Positions 1 to 9,826 of a stretch of 64,000 nucleotides of DNA are shown here, piece after piece. The first letter of the stretch is position 1. Each line of letters opens with the position of its first letter. The notes beneath the pieces were generated by a model, which was not told the DNA's origin, did not search any database, and saw only the letters and a list, made by a program, of their open reading frames with translations. The position numbers were made by a program, and so were the translations under genes. This DNA is from Actinoplanes regularis (GTDB lineage Bacteria > Actinomycetota > Actinomycetes > Mycobacteriales > Micromonosporaceae). Location of the stretch: the NCBI RefSeq assembly GCF_900188005.1, contig NZ_FZNR01000003.1, forward strand, positions 310,001-374,000, read 5' to 3'.

Positions 1-1
1 G

Positions 2-1630
2 CACGCCGGCCTCGCGTTCCGGGTCGGGTTCGCCGACGAGCCGCTCGCCAAGCGCGGCATCACGCACCTGATCGAGCACCTCGCGCTGTACTCGTTCGGG
101 GTGGCCGACTACCACTACAACGGTGCCACCGGAGTGGAGTACACCTACTTCCACATGCGGGGCAGCGAGGCGGACATCGTCAGGTTCCTGAACGGGGTCT
201 GCGCCAGCCTGATCGACCTGCCGATGCAGCGGCTCGCGGTGGAGAAGGAGATCCTGCGGACCGAGCAGAACGGCCGGGGCGAGGGCCCTACCGACGGGCT
301 GGCCCTCTGGCGGCACGGTGCCCGGGACTACGGCATGCCGTCCTACCCGGAGTGGGGGCTCACCGGCTTCACCCCGGACGACCTGCGGGCCTGGGTGGCG
401 CGCTGGTTCACCACGGAGAACGCGGCGCTCTGGATCGCCGGGCCGGATGTGCCCGCCGGGCTGCGCCTCACCCTGCCGCGCGGCGAGCGCCGCCCGGTGC
501 CGGCCGCGTCGTCCGCTCTCCCGGTACGCCCCGCCTACTTCCCCGGCCCGGCCAACGTCGTGGCCTGGAACACGGTGGTGCCCCGGCAGCCCGCCGCGGC
601 AGTGTTCGGCGGCGTGCTGGAGCGGGCGCTGTTCCGCTCGCTGCGCCAGGAGAGCGGCCTCTCCTCCACCGTGCAGACCGACTATGACCCGCGGGGCGAT
701 GGCAGCGCCGTGCTCACCGCGCTCGCCGACGCGCTGCCGGAGAAGCAGGACGCCCTGCTCGGCGGATTCGTCGACGTGCTGGCCACGGCCCGGGTCGGCC
801 GGATCGACCCGGCCGAGGTGGCGGCCGTGGTGAGGCAGCGCTGCGAAGACCTGGTCCGGGCCGAGGAGGTCGGCGCCCGGCTGCCGGGGCAGGCGTTCAA
901 CCTGCTCACCGGCCGCCCGGTGCAGAGCCTCGACGAGGTGCTGGCCGAGCTGCGCGCGGTCACCCGGGAGGACGTCGCCGAGGTGGGCCGGGCCGCGGTC
1001 GCCGAAGGGCTGCTGATGACGCCGGAGCGGACCACCGCCGACTGGGCCGGGTACGCCGAGGCGCCGCACAACTCACCGAAAGCGGTGCAGGGCACCGTCT
1101 ATCCCTCGCTGGAGCGGCCGGACTGGCGGCTGATCGCGGGTGAGCAGGGCGTCAGCTCGATCGACGGGGAATCGACGGCAACGGTCCGGTTCGACCACTG
1201 CGCCGCGGTGCTGGTCTGGCCGGACGGCGCCCGCCGGTTCGTCGGCGACGACGGCATCCAGGTCCACATCGAGCCGACCCTGTTCGGCAGCGGACACGCC
1301 GTGGTCGCCGCGCTGGACGCCCGGGTGCGGCCGGAGCTGCGCGCCACGATGCCGGCGCGAGACCCGTCGCGGATCCCGGTGCCCCGGCCCCCGGCGGCGC
1401 CGGTGCCGGTGGTCCCGGAGCCCAGTAGGGCCAGCATGATCGTGCTCCTGGTCGTGCTGATCCCGGTGCTGGTGCTCTGCGGCGGGTTCGGCCTGCTGAT
1501 GGGCGTCGACGCGATTGTCGAGGCCGAGGATCGCGGTTACGCGATCGGTATCGCGCTGTTCAGTCTCGGTCTCGCGGCCGGCGCCGGGTACGGGGTGCTC
1601 CAGGCCGTGCGGCGGTTGCGGAGCAGCTGA
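2..1630 (+). CDS. M16-like zinc peptidase with C-terminal membrane anchor (5' end outside window)
   Basis: The reading frame is open from the first bases, so the true start lies upstream. The HxxEH zinc motif of inverzincin (M16) peptidases is visible as H-L-I-E-H encoded at 65-79, ahead of the first in-window GTG at 101, which shows that 101 is not the start. The body continues as an M16-type fold for about 440 codons. The last 75 residues contain two hydrophobic segments separated by a short charged stretch, so the protein is probably membrane bound at its C-terminus. Family membership is clear from the motif. Substrate is unknown, and I could not check the second half for the inactive-partner pattern seen in many M16 pairs. 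It ends 29 bp before the next gene on the same strand, so co-transcription is likely. Confidence 0.75.
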   Translation, partial: HAGLAFRVGFADEPLAKRGITHLIEHLALYSFGVADYHYNGATGVEYTYFHMRGSEADIVRFLNGVCASLIDLPMQRLAVEKEILRTEQNGRGEGPTDGLALWRHGARDYGMPSYPEWGLTGFTPDDLRAWVARWFTTENAALWIAGPDVPAGLRLTLPRGERRPVPAASSALPVRPAYFPGPANVVAWNTVVPRQPAAAVFGGVLERALFRSLRQESGLSSTVQTDYDPRGDGSAVLTALADALPEKQDALLGGFVDVLATARVGRIDPAEVAAVVRQRCEDLVRAEEVGARLPGQAFNLLTGRPVQSLDEVLAELRAVTREDVAEVGRAAVAEGLLMTPERTTADWAGYAEAPHNSPKAVQGTVYPSLERPDWRLIAGEQGVSSIDGESTATVRFDHCAAVLVWPDGARRFVGDDGIQVHIEPTLFGSGHAVVAALDARVRPELRATMPARDPSRIPVPRPPAAPVPVVPEPSRASMIVLLVVLIPVLVLCGGFGLLMGVDAIVEAEDRGYAIGIALFSLGLAAGAGYGVLQAVRRLRSS

Positions 1631-1659
1631 CCCTCAGGTTCACGAGGCAGGATGACGGG

Positions 1660-3192
1660 GTGAGGAAATCGTTCCGGGCCGGGTTCTCCGGCGTGGCGGC
1701 GGCCGCGGCCGCGCTCGGGATGGCGGAGCTGCTCGCGGTCTTCGCCGGGGCGCGATCGGCGCCGCTGGTGGCGGTCGGCGGCGTGGTCGTCGATCACGTG
1801 CCGGCCGCGGTGAAGGACTTCGGCGTCGCGGTGTTCGGGGTGCACGACAAGACCGCCCTGCTCAGCGGCACGGCGATCCTCCTCGGTCTCTACGCGTACG
1901 GGCTCGGGGTGCTGGCCCGCCGCCGGTGGCCGGTCGCGATCGGCGGGATCGTGCTGTTCGGGGTGGTCGGCGCGGTGGCCGCGCTGACCCGGCCGGGTGC
2001 GGGCCCCGGTGCCGTGGTGCCTTCGCTCGCCGGGGCCGCGCTGGCCGTCCCGGTGCTGCGTCACCTGCTCCGCCTCGCCGACGAGACCCCGTCGGGCACT
2101 TCTGAGAGCCGGCCGGATTCCTCGTACGCGGTAGAGAGCCGGCGCCGGTTCGTACGACAGCTGGGGATCGTGGCGGCCGTCGCCGCCGGCGGCGGTCTGG
2201 CCGGCCGATGGCTCACCGCACGCGGCGCGGCGACCTCGGCCCGCGACGAGCTCCGGCTGCCGGCCACGAGCGAGCCGCCCCCGGTGGTGCCGGCCGGCGC
2301 CCAGGTGGAGGGCGCGGTGCCCTACGTGACGCCGAACTCGGACTTCTACCGGATCGACACCGCGCTGGTCTCCCCGCTGGTCGACCCGGCGAGCTGGACC
2401 CTGCGGATTCACGGGATGGTCCGGAACCCGATCACCATCACCTGGGACGAGCTGCTGAAACGCCCGATGGTGGAGCGGTACGTGACACTCGCCTGCGTCT
2501 CCAACGAGGTCGGCGGCGACCTGATCGGCAACGCCCGCTGGCTGGGCACGCCGATCAAGGCGCTCCTCGACGAGGCGGACCCGTTGCCCGGAGCGGACCA
2601 GGCGGTGCAGCGTTCGGTCGACGGCTGGACCTGCGGCACGCCGACCGCGGTGCTGCGGGACGGGCGCGACGCATTACTGGCGATCGGGATGAACGGTGAG
2701 CCGCTGCCGGTCGGGCACGGCTTCCCGGCCCGGATGATCGTTCCCGGACTGTACGGCTATGTCTCCGCCTGCAAGTGGATCACCGAGATCGAGCTGACGA
2801 GATTCGCTGACTTCGATGCGTACTGGGTGCCGCGCGGGTGGGCCGCCCAGGCTCCGATCAAGACCCAGTCGCGGATCGACACGCCCCGCGACGGCGCCTC
2901 GCGCAAATCCGGCCAGGTCGTCGTCGCCGGCGTCGCCTGGGCCCAGCATCGCGGCATCGCCAAGGTCGAGGTGCAGGTCGACGACGGTCCGTGGGAGGTG
3001 TCGTCGCTGGCGCCGGCGGTCTCCGACGACACCTGGCGGCAGTGGAGTCACAGCTGGGCGGCGGAGCCCGGCGAGCACGTCCTGCGGGTGCGCGCGACCG
3101 ATCTCGACGGTTACACCCAGACGTCCGAACCCGCTGATCCGGCACCGGACGGGGCGACCGGATGGCACGAGGTGACGGTCTCCGTCGGGTAG
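1660..3192 (+). CDS. Membrane-anchored molybdopterin-dependent oxidoreductase (sulfite oxidase family)
   Basis: 510 aa from a GTG preceded by a GAGGCAGGA ribosome site. Residues 1-150 hold about four hydrophobic helices. A further helix follows an Arg-rich R-R-R-F-V-R stretch near residue 160, resembling an internal twin-arginine signal. From about residue 225 the protein is a sulfite-oxidase-type Moco domain: the molybdenum-ligand cysteine is Cys279 in TLACVSNEVGG, followed by the usual G-x-x-R-W-x-G segment. The last 120 residues are the Ig-like Mo-co dimerisation domain. Proteins of this build are common in actinobacteria as extracytoplasmic oxidoreductases. The natural substrate is not evident. 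There is no haem-binding domain, so the electron acceptor must be separate. Confidence 0.85.
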   Translation: MRKSFRAGFSGVAAAAAALGMAELLAVFAGARSAPLVAVGGVVVDHVPAAVKDFGVAVFGVHDKTALLSGTAILLGLYAYGLGVLARRRWPVAIGGIVLFGVVGAVAALTRPGAGPGAVVPSLAGAALAVPVLRHLLRLADETPSGTSESRPDSSYAVESRRRFVRQLGIVAAVAAGGGLAGRWLTARGAATSARDELRLPATSEPPPVVPAGAQVEGAVPYVTPNSDFYRIDTALVSPLVDPASWTLRIHGMVRNPITITWDELLKRPMVERYVTLACVSNEVGGDLIGNARWLGTPIKALLDEADPLPGADQAVQRSVDGWTCGTPTAVLRDGRDALLAIGMNGEPLPVGHGFPARMIVPGLYGYVSACKWITEIELTRFADFDAYWVPRGWAAQAPIKTQSRIDTPRDGASRKSGQVVVAGVAWAQHRGIAKVEVQVDDGPWEVSSLAPAVSDDTWRQWSHSWAAEPGEHVLRVRATDLDGYTQTSEPADPAPDGATGWHEVTVSVG

Positions 3193-3287
3193 CTGAAAGC
3201 CGCACTTTCGGTCCGACTCGAAAACGCAAGTCGCTCATACGGTGGGTTGCATGTCCACCGATGCGGTTGAAGAACCGCTGAATCACT

Positions 3288-3317
3288 CGACACGGTCCCC
3301 TGGGGAGGACCGTGTCG
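3288..3317. terminator. Hairpin between converging oxidoreductase and whiB3 genes
   Basis: A perfect 11-bp stem (CGACACGGTCC with its complement) around an 8-nt loop lies between two convergent genes and could end transcription from both sides. No T-run follows, which is common in high-GC actinobacteria. Confidence 0.6.
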
Positions 3318-3351
3318 CCAGTCGTGTGGTGATGCCGCGTTCCGGGCGGTC

Positions 3352-3738
3352 TCAGGCCGCCGGTGCCTGCCGCTGTGCGGGTACCGCCGACTTGTGGGGC
3401 CGGCCGAGGCGTGCCTCGAGCCGGACAAGGTCGACGCGTCCGTGACGATCGGCCAGATCCTCCCAGCCGACCGCGAGCAGCCGCAGCCGCTCCGATTCGC
3501 TGAACCCTCCCCACACCCCGTACGGCTCGCGCACCGCGAGGGCGTGTGCGGCGCACTCGGCCCGGACCGGGCAGGTGCCGCACATCGTCTTGGCCTTGGC
3601 TTCCCGGCGATTACGGGCCGATCCGCGCTCGCCGTCGGGGTGAAAGAACTGTGCACTGTCCCGGCCCCGGCAGAGTCCCAGGCGCTGCCAGTCCCAGAGA
3701 TCAGCGATGGGCCCGGGCAGCCTGCGAACGTTCGACAT
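3352..3738 (-). CDS. whiB3: WhiB-family iron-sulfur regulator, WhiB3/WhiD type
   Basis: 128 aa. The start at 3738 is chosen because GAGGAGGAA sits seven bases upstream; the frame also opens 14 codons earlier but without a ribosome site. Four cysteines for a [4Fe-4S] cluster are present (Cys23, Cys53, Cys56, Cys62, the middle two as C-G-T-C), followed by the family turn G-V-W-G-G at 74-78 and a basic C-terminal half. The N-terminal PGP-IADLWDWQ and FFHPDGERG stretches match the WhiB3 (Mycobacterium) / WhiD (Streptomyces) subgroup rather than WhiB1, 2, 4 or 7. WhiD acts late in spore maturation in Streptomyces and WhiB3 is a redox regulator in mycobacteria. It is divergent from a BldM-like gene, the same pairing I know from Streptomyces. 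Confidence 0.9.
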   Translation of the reverse strand: MSNVRRLPGPIADLWDWQRLGLCRGRDSAQFFHPDGERGSARNRREAKAKTMCGTCPVRAECAAHALAVREPYGVWGGFSESERLRLLAVGWEDLADRHGRVDLVRLEARLGRPHKSAVPAQRQAPAA

Positions 3739-3969
3739 CAACTTCCTCCTCACCGCGCGGCACCGCGGAGTGGTCGACATGGCGGCCTGAGACAGGCTTC
3801 CCGCCGGTGTACCCCCGCAAATGGGGGCTCACACGCAACATGTCGATGTCTCTGTGGGCGATGTGGCAAAGAGGTGGCAAGTCATACGTTTCTTTCCCGT
3901 TTTTTCCATCTAAAGCGCGTAATGCTGCGGCCCTCGCGTGATCTCCTCTGAGAGAGAAGGAGGATCACT
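3739..3969. promoter_or_regulatory. Divergent promoter region whiB3 / bldM-like
   Basis: 231 bp between two outward-facing developmental regulators. It contains a relatively AT-rich core at about 3885-3920 in otherwise high-GC DNA, a reasonable site for promoters. The right side carries a strong GAAGGAGG ribosome site for the BldM-like gene. I do not recognise a specific operator. Confidence 0.5.
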
Positions 3970-4812
3970 GTGCGTACCGTCCTCGTGTGCGTCCGAACCC
4001 CGCTGGCGGCCCAGACCGTCGCGTCCACCGCGGCCCGGCTCGGTATGACCGGCGTCGTCCGGACCGCCGTCAGCGAGACCGAGGCCATGATCCGACTGGC
4101 GGAACGGCCGGCCGAAGTCGTATTGGCCGACACCGCCGTGACCCGACCCGACAGCGTCGGTTTCACCCGGCGCGTACTCGCCCGAGCCCCGCAGGCCCAA
4201 CTGGTGCTCTTCGGGGCCGAAGATCCTCGGGTGGCGGCGGCGGCCGTCGCCGCCGGTGCCCGAGGCGTGATCCGTGGCGTGGAGCACGACCTGGTCAGTG
4301 TCGTCGCCAAGGCGTTGCTCCTGCTGCTGTTGCCGGTCCGCCCGCAGGGCATGCCGATCAACAGCGCGAACGCCCAGCCGGCCGCGGTGGCCGGCGGGAT
4401 GCGCAACAGCAACTCACCGGCCACCCGTGGGCAGTACCGCGACGGGATGGCCATGGGCGCGCCGAACGCGGCGGCGGTCCCGGCCATGTTGCCGAACTCG
4501 CCGATGGTTCCGGTGCAGCGCGGTGACGCGCCGATCGACCCGGCGACCGGCCGGCCGATGGTCGCCTGGCCCGGCAACGAGAACGGGCTGGGCGACGCGG
4601 CGCCGACCGGCCGGCGGCTCACGCTCACCGAACGGGAATTGCAGGTCCTGCGCGGAATGGCCGACGGAAAGAGCAACGCCGAGATCGGCCGCGAACTCTT
4701 CGTCTCCGAGGACACCGTGAAGACGCACGCCCGCCGGCTGTTCCGCAAGCTCGGCGCCCGCGACCGAGCACACGCGGTCGCCGCCGGCTTCCGCGCCGGC
4801 CTGGTCGCCTAA
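3970..4812 (+). CDS. BldM-like orphan response regulator with degenerate receiver domain
   Basis: 280 aa, GTG start behind GAAGGAGGATCACT. The C-terminal LuxR/NarL helix-turn-helix (about 215-280) contains NAEIGRELF-SEDTVKTHARRLF-KLGA-DRAHAVA, which matches Streptomyces BldM almost residue for residue from my memory of that protein. The N-terminal domain keeps receiver length and Asp54 in VVLADTAV. The conserved acidic pair after strand 1 has become V-R (LVCVRT) and the conserved lysine after strand 4 is absent (ARGVIRGVE), so ordinary phosphorylation is unlikely. A roughly 75-residue Gly/Pro/Ala/Asn-rich linker separates the domains; Streptomyces BldM is about 200 aa and lacks it. BldM heterodimerises with WhiI in Streptomyces to switch on sporulation genes. 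Location beside whiB3/whiD and upstream of guaB supports orthology. Confidence 0.8.
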   Translation: MRTVLVCVRTPLAAQTVASTAARLGMTGVVRTAVSETEAMIRLAERPAEVVLADTAVTRPDSVGFTRRVLARAPQAQLVLFGAEDPRVAAAAVAAGARGVIRGVEHDLVSVVAKALLLLLLPVRPQGMPINSANAQPAAVAGGMRNSNSPATRGQYRDGMAMGAPNAAAVPAMLPNSPMVPVQRGDAPIDPATGRPMVAWPGNENGLGDAAPTGRRLTLTERELQVLRGMADGKSNAEIGRELFVSEDTVKTHARRLFRKLGARDRAHAVAAGFRAGLVA

Positions 4813-4880
4813 GGAGAGGTTCTCGGGCGGGGCCTGATCGCCCAGGAGAGATCAGCCGGGGGCGGGTCGCTTCGACATAT

Positions 4881-4911
4881 CAGCCGGGGGCAGCATCACT
4901 GCTCCCGGCTG
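4881..4911 (+). terminator. Hairpin after bldM-like gene
   Basis: CAGCCGGGGGCAG pairs with CTGCTCCCGGCTG (one mismatch) around a 5-nt loop, 69 bp after the stop codon. A partial copy of the left arm (ATCAGCCGGGGGC) occurs just upstream at about 4852. Confidence 0.6.
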
Positions 4912-4988
4912 GTTCCGCGAACAGAGCCGGCGCGAGGCAGGCGGTCGGGTCTGTGCCAAGACCTTTTCCAGGTACGACCTACGCCGCC

Positions 4989-5012
4989 CGTGGCCAGCCC
5001 TTTCGGGCCACG
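4989..5012 (-). terminator. Hairpin downstream of DUF5319 gene
   Basis: A 7-bp stem CGTGGCC/GGCCACG lies 79 bp beyond the stop codon of the minus-strand gene ending at 5091. The rest of 4813-5090 holds no supported gene. Confidence 0.4.
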
Positions 5013-5090
5013 TCCCGGGCAGATCCCGCGCGTCGTCGTCGCGGTGCGGGGCCGCCGCGCGCTACCGGATCCAGCGTGCGGCGCCCGACC

Positions 5091-5492
5091 TCACTCGTCG
5101 TCGGAGCCCTCGGTCAGGGTGTCGTGGACGCCGTCGGCGTAACCCCGCGCGTACTCCCACGTGACGTAGTGATCCGGGTCGGGGTCGTAGGCCGGCTCGT
5201 GCACGCGCGGCCGGCCGTTGCTCAACAGGTGCCGCAGGTTGCCCCGGAGCAGGTCCCAGTCGAAGTAGTGCGGCTCGTGGCAGTCCTCGCACTCGATGAC
5301 CAGTCCGCGGATCCCGGTCGGGCTCAGCAGTGCCTGGTAGATCTCCAGGTCGGAGAGGTCCTCCAAGACGTCATGCCGCTCATCCTCGGTCAGCGGTTCG
5401 TTCTCGGCGTCCTCGTTGAGGTCGTCGAGTTCCGCGGCCGGGTCGGCGGGGTCGCCGTTGAACGGGTCGATCGGCTCTTCTTGCACCCCCAT
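5091..5492 (-). CDS. DUF5319 family small acidic protein
   Basis: 133 aa, ATG at 5492 with GGGAGGTGAG eight bases upstream; the open frame continues upstream only as antisense of guaB. The N-terminal 45 residues are strongly acidic (many Glu/Asp). The C-terminal half holds a C-E-D-C-H motif followed by PHYFDWDLLRGNLRHLL, the recognisable core of the actinobacterial DUF5319 family, which looks like a small metal-binding fold. Function unknown. It is conserved next to guaB in sporulating actinomycetes and is transcribed divergently from guaB here. The C-x-x-C-H group is what I see; metal binding is inference. Confidence 0.8.
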   Translation of the reverse strand: MGVQEEPIDPFNGDPADPAAELDDLNEDAENEPLTEDERHDVLEDLSDLEIYQALLSPTGIRGLVIECEDCHEPHYFDWDLLRGNLRHLLSNGRPRVHEPAYDPDPDHYVTWEYARGYADGVHDTLTEGSDDE

Positions 5493-5568
5493 ACCGTACT
5501 CACCTCCCGGGCGGGTGTGCTGGCCCGCACGTTCTGTCCGCCGCCCGGGTGCCCCCCTCCGGGATGGG

Positions 5569-7094
<1,526 letters not shown>

Positions 7095-7147
7095 GCCCTC
7101 GAACCACCCCACCCACCGCCTCAAGAAGGACTGAAGGCACCCTCATC

Positions 7148-8269
7148 ATGCGCGACGTAGTGGAGATCGGCCTCGGCAAGACCGCCCAGCGTGGGTACCA
7201 CCTGGACGACATCGCGATCGTGCCGAGCCGTCGGACCCGGGACGTGGACGACGTCTCGACCGAGTGGAAGCTCGACGCGTACCCGTTCAAGATCCCCTGC
7301 GTAGCGCACCCGTCGGACGCCACGATGAGCCCGGAGTCGGCGATCGCCCTGGGCCGCCTCGGCGGCCTCGGCGTGCTCAACGCCGAGGGTCTCTGGACCA
7401 GGTACGAGGACCCCACCAAGATCCTCGAAGAGCTGGCCTCGCTGGACGAGGACGCGGAGGCCACCAAGCTCCTGCAGGAGGCGTACTCCGCGCCGATCAA
7501 GCCGGAGCTCATCGGCGAGCGGGTCCGTGAGATGCGCGAGGGCGGCGTCACCGTGGCCGTCCGGGTGTCGCCGCAGCACACCCTGGCGCTCGCCCCGGTG
7601 ATCCTCGACGCCGGCGTGGACCTGCTGGTCATCCAGGGCACCTTGGTCTCGGCCGAGCACGTCTCCACCACCGACGAGCCGCTGAACCTGAAGGAGTTCA
7701 TCGCCGACCTGGACCTGCCGGTCATCGTCGGTGGCTGCACCGACTACAAGACCGCCCTGCACCTGATGCGGACCGGCGCCGCCGGCGTGATCGTCGGGGT
7801 GGGCGCGGACGAGTGGTCGACCACCGACACCGTGCTCGGCATCCGGGTCCCGATGGCGACCGCGATCGCGGACGCCGCCGCGGCCCGCCGGGACTACCTG
7901 GACGAGACCGGTGGGCGCTACGTCCACCTGATCGCCGACGGCGGCATCGCCACCTCCGGCGACATCGCCAAGGCGATCGGCTGCGGCGCGGACGCGGTGA
8001 TGCTCGGCGAGCCGCTCTCGCTCGCCGAGGGTGCGCCCGCGGGTGGGGCCTGGTGGCACTCGTCGGCCAGCCACCCGGCGCTGCCGCGCGGCGGTTTCTG
8101 CATCGCCGGCGAGCCGGACGGGAGCCTGGAGCAGCTGCTCTACGGCCCCGCCGACCGCCCGGACGGCCAGCTCAACCTGTTCGGCGGCCTGCGCCGGGCG
8201 ATGGCCAAGTGCGGGTACCGCGACGTCAAGGAGTTCCAGAAGGTCGCGCTGGTGCTGGACCGCCCCTGA
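7148..8269 (+). CDS. guaB3: GuaB3 family IMP dehydrogenase-related protein
   Basis: 373 aa, ATG with AGAAGGACTGAAGG upstream. It has the IMPDH TIM-barrel without CBS domains, beginning MRDVVEIGLGKTAQRGYHLDD, which is characteristic of the GuaB3 family kept beside guaB in most actinobacteria. [23 protein letters not shown] is the phosphate loop. In place of the catalytic loop Cys-Thr-Thr of true IMPDH the corresponding segment reads VGVGADEWSTTDTVLG, so classical IMP dehydrogenase activity is not expected from this sequence. GuaB3 proteins have been described as GMP reductase-like in some bacteria; I cannot decide this here. Confidence 0.93.
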   Translation: MRDVVEIGLGKTAQRGYHLDDIAIVPSRRTRDVDDVSTEWKLDAYPFKIPCVAHPSDATMSPESAIALGRLGGLGVLNAEGLWTRYEDPTKILEELASLDEDAEATKLLQEAYSAPIKPELIGERVREMREGGVTVAVRVSPQHTLALAPVILDAGVDLLVIQGTLVSAEHVSTTDEPLNLKEFIADLDLPVIVGGCTDYKTALHLMRTGAAGVIVGVGADEWSTTDTVLGIRVPMATAIADAAAARRDYLDETGGRYVHLIADGGIATSGDIAKAIGCGADAVMLGEPLSLAEGAPAGGAWWHSSASHPALPRGGFCIAGEPDGSLEQLLYGPADRPDGQLNLFGGLRRAMAKCGYRDVKEFQKVALVLDRP

Positions 8270-8275
8270 CGGGGC

Positions 8276-9799
8276 TCACTCCGTCGCACCCAGCGGCGAA
8301 CGCCTTGCCACCGGTGAGGAAGCCGGCGAATGATCGCCGGCTCCCTCACCGGAAGTGTCTTGCGGGTCGTTCCGGTTCACCGGGGGCCGGGTCGTTCCGT
8401 TCAGCCAGGCCGCGAAGAAGCCGTCCAGATTCTTTCCGGAGATCTTCTCGGCGGCGGCGATGAACTGCGCGGTGTCGACGTTGCCGTTCCGGTGTTCGCT
8501 GGTCCAGGTCTTCAGCAGGCGGAAGAACGCGTCGTCGCCGATCGCCTTGCGCAGGGCGTGCACGACCATCCCGCCACGCTGGTAGACCGCGTCGCCGAAG
8601 ATCCGCGCCGCGCCGGGATCGCCCGGCGTGTTCTTCCAGTCGAACGACGCGTACGCCTTGTCGAAGAGCTCCTGTGCCGTCTGCTTGCCGCTCTGCTCCG
8701 ACCAGAGCCATTCGGCGTACGTCGCGAACCCCTCGTTGAGCCAGATGTCCTGCCACCGGCTGAGCGACACGCTGTCCCCGAACCACTGGTGCGCGATCTC
8801 GTGCGCGACCACCCCTTCGTTCGGCTCGGCGCCGGTGAAGAAGGGGGCGCCGTAGACCGGGCGGGACTGGTTCTCCAGGGCGTACCCGATCCGGTCGTCG
8901 GTGACCACCACGCCGCCGTTCGCGTCGAACGGGTACGGCCCGAAGATGCTCGCCAGGTAGTCGGTGATCTCCCCGGTCCTGGCCAGCGACCGCGCGGCCG
9001 GGCTGGTCGCCGGCATGGAGTCGGGCACCGCGATGATCATCGGCTTCCCGTCGTGGGTGCTCGTGGTGATCCGGTACTGCCCGATCACCACGGTGGAGAG
9101 GTAGCTGGCCATCGGGGAGCTCTCGGTCCACCGCCAGGTGGTCCAGCCGTCCTGGCTCCGGCGCGGCCCGGGCACTCCGTTGCTGATCGCTTCGAGCCCG
9201 TCCGGCACGGTCATCGCGAGGGTGAAGGTGGCCTTGTCGGACGGGTGGTCGTTGACCGGGTACCAGGTGCTGGCCGACTCCGGCTGGCCGAGCGCGATGC
9301 CGCCGTCCCCGGTGCGGATCCAGCCCCCGTTACCCAGCGACTTGTTCTCCAGCTGGTCCGGGGTGCCGCCGTACTCGACGACGACGGTGAACTTCCGCCC
9401 GTTCGGGATCCCCGCCGCAGGGGTGACGATCAGCTCGTTCCCGGTGGCCCGGCTCGTCGCGGCGGCGCCGTCCACAGTGACCTTGGAAGCCTTCAGGTGT
9501 GCCAGGTCGAAGTCGAAGCGGGACAGGTCCTGGGTCGCGGTCGCGGTGATCGTCGCGCGGCCGCCCAGCTTCCCGGTCTTCGGGTCGTACCGCAGGTCGA
9601 GGTCGTAGCCGGCCACGTCGTACCCGCCGTTGCCGTACTTCGGGAAGTACGGGTCGCCGGCCCCGTCCGCACCGGGCCGAAAATGCGGCGCGGTGATGGG
9701 GGACGGCGATGGGGGTGGTGCGGGCCGGTTCCTCGTACACCCGCCGGCGACGAGCAGCACGGTCAGCGTGGCAGCCAGCAGGGAACCCCGTCGTCTCAT
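8276..9799 (-). CDS. M1 family zinc aminopeptidase, lipoprotein
   Basis: 507 aa, ATG at 9799. A signal peptide with lipobox LLVAGGC puts the mature lipid-anchored protein outside the membrane. The zinc site is H333-E-I-A-H337 with the third ligand Glu356 in WLNEGFATY, exactly the HExxH-x18-E spacing of M1 peptidases. The substrate-facing G-x-M-E-N motif is replaced by G-Y-A-L-E-N at about 300. The protein is shorter than full-length PepN (about 850 aa) and ends after the catalytic domain, as in other secreted actinobacterial M1 enzymes. It converges on guaB3 with only 6 bp between stop codons. Its last 15 codons overlap a strong hairpin (8311-8352). Confidence 0.92.
   Translation of the reverse strand: MRRRGSLLAATLTVLLVAGGCTRNRPAPPPSPSPITAPHFRPGADGAGDPYFPKYGNGGYDVAGYDLDLRYDPKTGKLGGRATITATATQDLSRFDFDLAHLKASKVTVDGAAATSRATGNELIVTPAAGIPNGRKFTVVVEYGGTPDQLENKSLGNGGWIRTGDGGIALGQPESASTWYPVNDHPSDKATFTLAMTVPDGLEAISNGVPGPRRSQDGWTTWRWTESSPMASYLSTVVIGQYRITTSTHDGKPMIIAVPDSMPATSPAARSLARTGEITDYLASIFGPYPFDANGGVVVTDDRIGYALENQSRPVYGAPFFTGAEPNEGVVAHEIAHQWFGDSVSLSRWQDIWLNEGFATYAEWLWSEQSGKQTAQELFDKAYASFDWKNTPGDPGAARIFGDAVYQRGGMVVHALRKAIGDDAFFRLLKTWTSEHRNGNVDTAQFIAAAEKISGKNLDGFFAAWLNGTTRPPVNRNDPQDTSGEGAGDHSPASSPVARRSPLGATE
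8311..8352 (+). terminator. Long hairpin inside 3' end of the M1 peptidase gene; candidate guaB3 terminator
   Basis: A 19-bp stem with one mismatch and a 4-nt loop (arms 8311-8329 and 8334-8352) lies 41 bp after the guaB3 stop codon. It is also within the coding sequence of the opposing gene, where it specifies the tail after the last M1 structural segment. Confidence 0.6.
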
Positions 9800-9826
9800 A
9801 CTCCGAGGTTACGGCCGAAAGGCCGG

